Part shown: positions 12,863 through 17,416 of the stretch, in pieces | Layout of the letters: each line of letters starts with the position of its first letter | Position numbering within the stretch: position 1 is the first letter of the stretch | Assembly (NCBI GenBank): GCA_964492335.1 | Contig: CAZBJX010000031.1 | Coordinates: 1 to 17,416, forward strand | Reading direction: 5' to 3' | Origin: JAFGCL01 sp964492335 | GTDB taxonomy: Bacteria > Chloroflexota > Dehalococcoidia > UBA2247 > RBG-13-53-26 | Length of the DNA: 17,416 nt | Notes under the pieces: model-generated | Databases searched by the model: none | Seen by the model: only the letters and a program-made list of their open reading frames with translations | Told to the model about the DNA's origin: nothing | Translations under genes and position numbers: made by a program

Positions 12863-13423
12863 GTAAAAGAGCTGAGAATCAACCACTGGATCAGGGCCAA
12901 GGAGATCCTGCTGATCGGAGAGAACGGCGAGCGGATCGGTACAATGCCGGTCGCACAGGGGATCCAGCTGGCCCGGGAGCGGAACCTGGACCTGGTGGAG
13001 GTGGCCCCGATGGCGGTCCCGCCAGTGTGCCGGATTCTCGACTACGGAAGGTACAAGTTCGAGCAGACCAAGAGGGAGCGGGAGGCCCGCAAGATCAGGA
13101 AGTCCACGCTCCTGCGGGAAGTCCGTTTACGGCCCAGGATAGACTTCCACGATCTGGAATCCAAGACGCGCCTGATCGAGCGACTGCTGGCCGAGGGTGA
13201 CAAGGTCAAGGTCACGGTCTTCTTCAGGGGCAGAGAGGTCACCCGCCCGGAGCTCGGCAAGAAGATTCTGCAGCAGGTCCTGACCAACCTCAAGGACAAG
13301 GCCGTCGTAGACCAGCCCCTGGTGGTGGAGGAGAAGAGCCTGAGCCTCTTCTTCTCACCGGTCAAGACCATCGACAAGAAGGCGACTCTGGAGGTTACAG
13401 GTGCCCAAGCTAAAGACCAATAA
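12863..13423 (+). CDS. infC: Translation initiation factor IF-3 with a near-cognate start codon
   Basis: About 186 residues. IF-3 binds the 30S subunit and enforces start-codon and initiator-tRNA selection. The conserved N-domain begins RINHWIRAKEILLIGENGERIG and runs to VDLVEVAP-like (LDLVEVAPMAVPPVCRILDYGRYKFE); the C-domain follows (RPRIDFHDLESK, EGDKVKVTVFFRGRE). Between the stop at 12818 and this domain there is no ATG, GTG or TTG. The first ATG, 12944, would remove 27 conserved residues. A strong Shine-Dalgarno (GAGGAGG, 12848-12854) points to GTA at 12863 (8-nt gap) or GTC at 12860 (5-nt gap); CTG at 12872 is too far. infC in E. coli and other bacteria uses rare starts such as AUU, through which IF-3 limits its own synthesis, so the same control is likely here. 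First gene of the operon; its 3' end overlaps rpmI by 23 nt. Confidence 0.9.
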   Translation, partial: VKELRINHWIRAKEILLIGENGERIGTMPVAQGIQLARERNLDLVEVAPMAVPPVCRILDYGRYKFEQTKREREARKIRKSTLLREVRLRPRIDFHDLESKTRLIERLLAEGDKVKVTVFFRGREVTRPELGKKILQQVLTNLKDKAVVDQPLVVEEKSLSLFFSPVKTIDKKATLEVTGAQAKDQ

Positions 13424-13598
13424 GACTGCCGCCCGCCGGTTCAGCGTTTCCGGCACCGGCAAGATAATGCACACCAAGATAGGCGCGAGCCATCTCAGGC
13501 GGAAGAAGCCGGCCCGCGTGAAGCGCCAGTACGGCGACAAAGTGGTGCTCAGCCCCGCCAACCGGCGCCGAGTAAGCAAGCTCGTTCCGTATCTTTGA
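13401..13598 (+). CDS. rpmI: 50S ribosomal protein L35
   Basis: 65 residues, family length, with the hallmark start PKLKTNKTAARRF, the GTGKIMHTKIGASH segment and a basic C-terminus. It is a structural protein of the large ribosomal subunit. GTG start at 13401 with GGAGGT about 6 nt upstream, both inside the end of infC. The 23-nt overlap suggests translational coupling. Order infC-rpmI-rplT is nearly universal in bacteria. Confidence 0.96.
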   Translation: MPKLKTNKTAARRFSVSGTGKIMHTKIGASHLRRKKPARVKRQYGDKVVLSPANRRRVSKLVPYL

Positions 13599-13608
13599 AG
13601 GAGGACCC

Positions 13609-13971
13609 GTGCCGCGAACCAAGCGTGGGGTAGTCACCAGGCGCCGTCACAAGAAGCTGCTCAAGCTCACCAGGGGGCATCGCGCCAGCAAGCACAGCCT
13701 CTATGGCCGGGCGCATGAGTCCATGCTCAAGTCCCTGAGCTACGCGTACCGCCACCGGCGGGAGCGCAAGGGTGACATGCGCCGCCTCTGGATACTGCGC
13801 ATCAACGCTGCTGCCAGGGCTGACGGCATCTCCTATTCCGATTTCATGCATGGGCTCAAAGAGGCCAACGTGGAGGTCAACCGCAAGATGCTGGCGGACA
13901 CGGCGGTCCGGGACCCCCAGGCCTTCTCTCAGTTGGTAGCGGTTGCCAAGGGGGAGAAGACGGGCAAGTAG
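13609..13971 (+). CDS. rplT: 50S ribosomal protein L20
   Basis: 120 residues. The long basic N-terminal extension (PRTKRGVVTRRRHKKLLKLTRG) and HRRERKGDMRRLWILRINAA are diagnostic for L20, an early 23S rRNA-binding assembly protein. In some bacteria L20 also represses this operon by binding its mRNA; no such site was identified here. GTG start at 13609 with GAAGGAGG upstream, 10 nt after rpmI. The stop is 3 nt before pheS. Confidence 0.97.
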   Translation: MPRTKRGVVTRRRHKKLLKLTRGHRASKHSLYGRAHESMLKSLSYAYRHRRERKGDMRRLWILRINAAARADGISYSDFMHGLKEANVEVNRKMLADTAVRDPQAFSQLVAVAKGEKTGK

Positions 13972-13974
13972 TCG

Positions 13975-15009
13975 ATGCTGAAGGAGCTTGACGAACTCGG
14001 GGCCAGGGCAGTCAGCGAGCTCGACGGCATAGACAACCTGGGCGACCTGGAGAAGTGGCGGGTCCGTTACCTGGGCAGAAAGGGGTCCCTCACCACCGTT
14101 CTCAGGGGGTTGGGGGGGCTCACCATCGACGAGCGCCGCGCCGTGGGCGCCGCCGCCAACGACCTCAAGGCCACACTTGAATCGCGCCTGCAGCAGAAGC
14201 AGGAGTCCCTCAAGAGCCGCGACCTGGTCGACACCATCGAGCAGACCCGTATCGATGTCACCCTTCCCGGGTATCCCGTCACCATGGGGCGCCTGCACCC
14301 CACCACCAGCACACTGCGGGAGGTGTGCGGCGTCTTCGCCTCGATGGGCTTCCAGGTAGTGGAGGGGCCCGAGGTGGAGTGGGACTACTACAACTTCGAG
14401 GCGCTGAACATCCCCCAGGACCACCCTGCGCGGGACATGTGGGCCACCTTCTGGGTGGACACCGAGGGCGCGGGGCGGTCCCGGCTGCTGCGCACGCACA
14501 CCTCTCCCATGCAGATCAGGCTGATGGAGAAGACCCGGCCGCCGGTGAGGGCCGTGGTGCCGGGCAAGGTGTACCGCTACGAGGCCACCGACGCCACCCA
14601 CGAGTTCATGTTCTACCAGGTGGAAGGGCTGGCGGTAGACAAAGGCATCACCATGGGTGATCTGAAGGGGACGCTCTTCGAGTTCGCCCGGCGTCTCTTC
14701 GGCGCGGAGCGCAAGGCCCGCTTTCGCTGCGACTACTTCCCTTTCGTGGAGCCCGGGGTGGAGATGGCCATCGACTGCTTCGTCTGCCAGGGGGCGGGCT
14801 GCCGCCTGTGCAGCCACTCCGGGTGGATCGAGATACTGGGCGCCGGGATGGTCCACCCGGACGTGTTGAGGAGGGTGGACTACGACCCCGAGGTCTACAC
14901 CGGCTTCGCCTTCGGCATGGGCGTGGAGCGCATCCCGCTGCTGAAGTACGGCATAGACGACATCCGGCATTTCTACAGCAACGATCTGCGCTTCTTGAGG
15001 CAGTTCTAG
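13975..15009 (+). CDS. pheS: Phenylalanyl-tRNA synthetase alpha subunit
   Basis: 344 residues, typical. It is the catalytic class II subunit of the alpha2beta2 enzyme that charges tRNA-Phe. The N-terminal coiled-coil region (1-90) includes VRYLGRKGSLT. The catalytic core has motif 2 (FRCDYFPFVEPGVE, from 250) and motif 3 (GFAFGMGVERIPLLKYGIDDIR). An inserted four-Cys knuckle, C268xxC271xxxxC276xxC279, just after motif 2 probably binds zinc or another metal; similar inserts occur in PheS of other anaerobes. ATG at 13975 lies 3 nt after rplT with no close Shine-Dalgarno, so coupled reinitiation is likely. No attenuator or pheM-like leader lies before it. Confidence 0.97.
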   Translation: MLKELDELGARAVSELDGIDNLGDLEKWRVRYLGRKGSLTTVLRGLGGLTIDERRAVGAAANDLKATLESRLQQKQESLKSRDLVDTIEQTRIDVTLPGYPVTMGRLHPTTSTLREVCGVFASMGFQVVEGPEVEWDYYNFEALNIPQDHPARDMWATFWVDTEGAGRSRLLRTHTSPMQIRLMEKTRPPVRAVVPGKVYRYEATDATHEFMFYQVEGLAVDKGITMGDLKGTLFEFARRLFGAERKARFRCDYFPFVEPGVEMAIDCFVCQGAGCRLCSHSGWIEILGAGMVHPDVLRRVDYDPEVYTGFAFGMGVERIPLLKYGIDDIRHFYSNDLRFLRQF

Positions 15010-15025
15010 GTCAGGAAGGTAGTAC

Positions 15026-17416
15026 ATGAAGGCCCCGTTCAGCTGGTTGAAGGAGTGCGTGGCGGTCCCGGTGAGCGCCGCGGAGCTGGCCTCCCGCCTC
15101 ACCATGGCCGGCATCGAGACCAGCGTTACCGGGGCCACGGGCCAGTCATGGGACAATATCACGGTGGGCCGGATCACGGCCATCGAGCCCCACCCCAACG
15201 CCGACCGGCTGCGGCTGGCCACCATCGACTACGGCCTGGGCCACGCCAAGGTGGTGTGCGGCGCCCCCAACATCCGCGAGGGCGACAAGGTGCCCTTCGC
15301 CCGGGTGGGGGCCGAGCTCATCGACCCCGGCACCGGCAAGAGGTCCAGGCTCAAGCCGGCCAAGATCCGCGGAGTGGCTTCCGAGGGCATGGCCTGCTCG
15401 GAGAAGGAGCTGGGCATCTCCGAGAGCCACGAGGGCGTGCTGGTCCTGCCGGCTGAAGCCCCGGTGGGCGTGCCCCTGGCCGAGTACCTGGCGGACGCCG
15501 TCCTCGACCTGGAGGTGACTCCCAACCGCCCGGACTGCCTGAGCGTCCTGGGGGTGGCCCGGGAGGCCGCGGCCCTCACCGGGCAGCGAGTGGAGGTCCC
15601 GCCGCCGGCGTACCAGGAGTCAGGCCCGGCCATCGGCAGCCGGGTGACCGTGGAGATAGCCGACCCCGGCCTCTGCCGGCGCTACTGCGCCAGCCTGATC
15701 GACGGGATCAGGATCGGCCCTTCGCCGCCCTGGATGCAGCAGAGGCTGGCCGCCTGCGGCATGAGGCCGATCAACAACATCGTGGACATCACCAACTACG
15801 TCATGCTCGAATACGGCCAGCCCCTCCATGCCTTCGATTTCGGCAGGATCGGCGGGGCCAGCATAGTGGTCCGCCGGGCCCGCCCGGGGGAGAAGCTGAC
15901 CACTCTGGACGGCGTGGACCGGGACCTGGGCCCCGAGATGCTGGTCATCGCCGACCAGTCCGTCCCGGTGGCCATCGCCGGCGTCATGGGGGGGGCGGAC
16001 AGCGAAGTGACGCCGGCCACCACCTCGATCCTGCTGGAGTCGGCCAACTTCAACCAGGCCAGCACCCGCCGGACGTCGGCCGCACTGCGGCTGCGCAGCG
16101 AGGCCTCGATGCGGTTCGAGAGGGGCCTGCCCCCCGAGCTGACGGTGCCGGCCCTGCGTCGGGGGACTCAGCTCATGCTCGAGATAGCCGGCGGGACGGC
16201 CTGCGCCGGCTTCGCCGATGCCTACCCTGGACCATCCCTGGCCCGGGTCATCCGGCTGCGCACCTCCTCGGTGAGGCAGCTGCTGGGGCTTGAGGTGAGC
16301 CAGGAGCAGATCATCAATATCCTCAGCTCCCTGTCCTTCGACTGCGCCGTGGCGGGCCCGGAGGAGACCTCGATCACCGTCCCCTACTGGCGCCTGGATG
16401 TCCGCCAGCCGGCGGACCTGGTGGAAGAGGTGGCCCGCATCACAGGCTACGATGCCATCCCCATCACCACCCTCTCCAGCGAGCTGCCCCGGCAGCAGGC
16501 GGACACCGGGCTGGCCCTCAGGGAGCAACTCCGGGACCTCATGGTGGCCGCCGGGCTCCAGGAGATCATCACCTACTCCCTCACCAGCCAGGAGAAGCTG
16601 TCCCGGGCGGCCACCGCCCGTGACGCCGTCCGGCTGGCCAACCCGCTGAGCACGGAGCTGGAGTACATGCGCACCAGCCTGCGGCCCGGCCTGCTGTCGG
16701 CGCTGGCGGCCAACCAGAAGCACGAGGAGGGCGGCATCAGGCTCTTCGAGCTCGGCCGGGTCTTCCACGGCCAGGGCAACGACCTGCCCCGGGAGAGGGA
16801 GGTCCTGGCCGGCGTCATCAGCGGTCCCCGGGGGGCCCTGTCATGGCTGGGAGAGAAGGGGCAGTCGGACTTCTTCGATGCCAAGGGGACGGTGGAGGCC
16901 GTGCTCTCCCGGATAGGCATAGAGGCCGCCTGGGAAGCCAGCAGCGAGGAGAAGCTGCTCCCCGGGCGGACGGCCAGGATCATGGCCGGACAGACGGCCA
17001 TCGGCCTCATCGGGGAGCTTCACCCCACGGTAGCCGAGAGCTTCGACCTCCTGCCGCAGCCGGTGGCCCTCTTCGAGATGGACATCGAGCTGCTGGCCGC
17101 TTCCCTGGGCCGCAGACAGGGCTTCCGGCCGCTGTCGCGGTTCCCTCGGTCCGTCAGGGACATAGCGGTCCTGGTGGATGTGCAGGTGCCCGCCGCCCGG
17201 ATGATGGACATCATACGGGGCGTCCCGCTGGTGAGCGGTGTGTATCTGTTCGATCTCTACTCCGGCAAACAGGTGCCCGCCGGCAAGAAATCGGTGGCCT
17301 TCCGCATAGCCTGCCAGTCGGACGCCCGTACGCTGACGGACGAGGAACTGGAGGCAGCCGAGGAGCAGATAATGTCCCGCCTGGAGAAGGAAACGGGCGC
17401 CACCCGCCGCGCCTAG
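15026..17416 (+). CDS. pheT: Phenylalanyl-tRNA synthetase beta subunit
   Basis: 796 residues, complete; its TAG is the last codon of the window. It forms the alpha2beta2 enzyme with PheS, binds tRNA-Phe and edits misacylated Tyr-tRNA. Domains: N-terminal MKAPFSWLKE; OB-fold tRNA-binding domain about 40-150 (EPHPNADRLRLATID, KIRGVASEGMACSEKELG); B3/B4 editing domain about 205-380 (GMRPINNIVDITNYVMLEYGQPLHAFD); B5 about 405-478; catalytic-like domain with ELEYMRTSLRPGLL; C-terminal FDX-ACB anticodon-binding domain from about 703 (SRFPRSVRDIAVLVD). ATG at 15026 with GGAAGG upstream, 16 nt after pheS. Nothing is missing compared with the family. Confidence 0.97.
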   Translation: MKAPFSWLKECVAVPVSAAELASRLTMAGIETSVTGATGQSWDNITVGRITAIEPHPNADRLRLATIDYGLGHAKVVCGAPNIREGDKVPFARVGAELIDPGTGKRSRLKPAKIRGVASEGMACSEKELGISESHEGVLVLPAEAPVGVPLAEYLADAVLDLEVTPNRPDCLSVLGVAREAAALTGQRVEVPPPAYQESGPAIGSRVTVEIADPGLCRRYCASLIDGIRIGPSPPWMQQRLAACGMRPINNIVDITNYVMLEYGQPLHAFDFGRIGGASIVVRRARPGEKLTTLDGVDRDLGPEMLVIADQSVPVAIAGVMGGADSEVTPATTSILLESANFNQASTRRTSAALRLRSEASMRFERGLPPELTVPALRRGTQLMLEIAGGTACAGFADAYPGPSLARVIRLRTSSVRQLLGLEVSQEQIINILSSLSFDCAVAGPEETSITVPYWRLDVRQPADLVEEVARITGYDAIPITTLSSELPRQQADTGLALREQLRDLMVAAGLQEIITYSLTSQEKLSRAATARDAVRLANPLSTELEYMRTSLRPGLLSALAANQKHEEGGIRLFELGRVFHGQGNDLPREREVLAGVISGPRGALSWLGEKGQSDFFDAKGTVEAVLSRIGIEAAWEASSEEKLLPGRTARIMAGQTAIGLIGELHPTVAESFDLLPQPVALFEMDIELLAASLGRRQGFRPLSRFPRSVRDIAVLVDVQVPAARMMDIIRGVPLVSGVYLFDLYSGKQVPAGKKSVAFRIACQSDARTLTDEELEAAEEQIMSRLEKETGATRRA

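Noticed and set aside
13549..15225. 558-codon open frame antisense to rplT-pheS
   Set aside because: Shadow of the ribosomal protein and PheS genes; no ribosome site or recognisable domain.

Overview
The window is a GC-rich bacterial chromosome segment with short intergenic gaps. The infC-rpmI-rplT-pheS-pheT order, an IleS2-type isoleucyl-tRNA synthetase, a ferredoxin-dependent disulfide reductase gene and several 4Fe-4S or zinc-knuckle proteins suggest an anaerobic bacterium, most likely of the Chloroflexota (Dehalococcoidia-like). This lineage call is an inference from gene types and order. There is no rRNA, tRNA, CRISPR array or recognisable insertion sequence.

Left end (1-1910, minus strand): a thiol-redox cluster. 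A strong promoter (1062-1090) drives a membrane-tethered glutaredoxin, which is translationally coupled to a ferredoxin:thioredoxin reductase (FTR) catalytic chain. The FTR frame is interrupted by TGA exactly where the family has the last Cys of its CxC motif. It then continues in the same frame into a rubredoxin domain, and a bacterial-SECIS-like hairpin follows the TGA. I read this as one selenoprotein of 169 residues (2-511), which conventional gene calling would split in two. It is the most interesting item here. Next to it lies an ArsR regulator with a clear promoter and palindromic operator, plus a 59-residue zinc-ribbon protein.

Middle (1934-5028): a GNAT acetyltransferase on the minus strand, then three plus-strand genes of a small cohesin/dockerin set. 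These are a dockerin-like fragment, a secreted cohesin-Ig-dockerin protein and a cohesin protein with a C-terminal membrane anchor. The last two look like a minimal surface-attachment pair. Downstream, an approximately 260-nt transcription unit with its own promoter, five hairpins and an intrinsic terminator looks like a small RNA gene.

Centre (5062-8803): fabF with its own promoter; on the minus strand a DUF362/ferredoxin protein followed by a proteasome-beta-like Ntn hydrolase; and an EthD-family protein on the plus strand that shares its stop-codon bases with ileS.

Right (8800-17416): a minus-strand pair of crotonase and ileS. The IleS carries a swapped HIGH motif (GIHH), a variant linked to mupirocin hyper-resistance. 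Divergent from it runs the plus-strand operon infC-rpmI-rplT-pheS-pheT. infC has no ATG, GTG or TTG at its N-terminus and apparently starts at GTA or GTC. pheT ends at the last base of the window.
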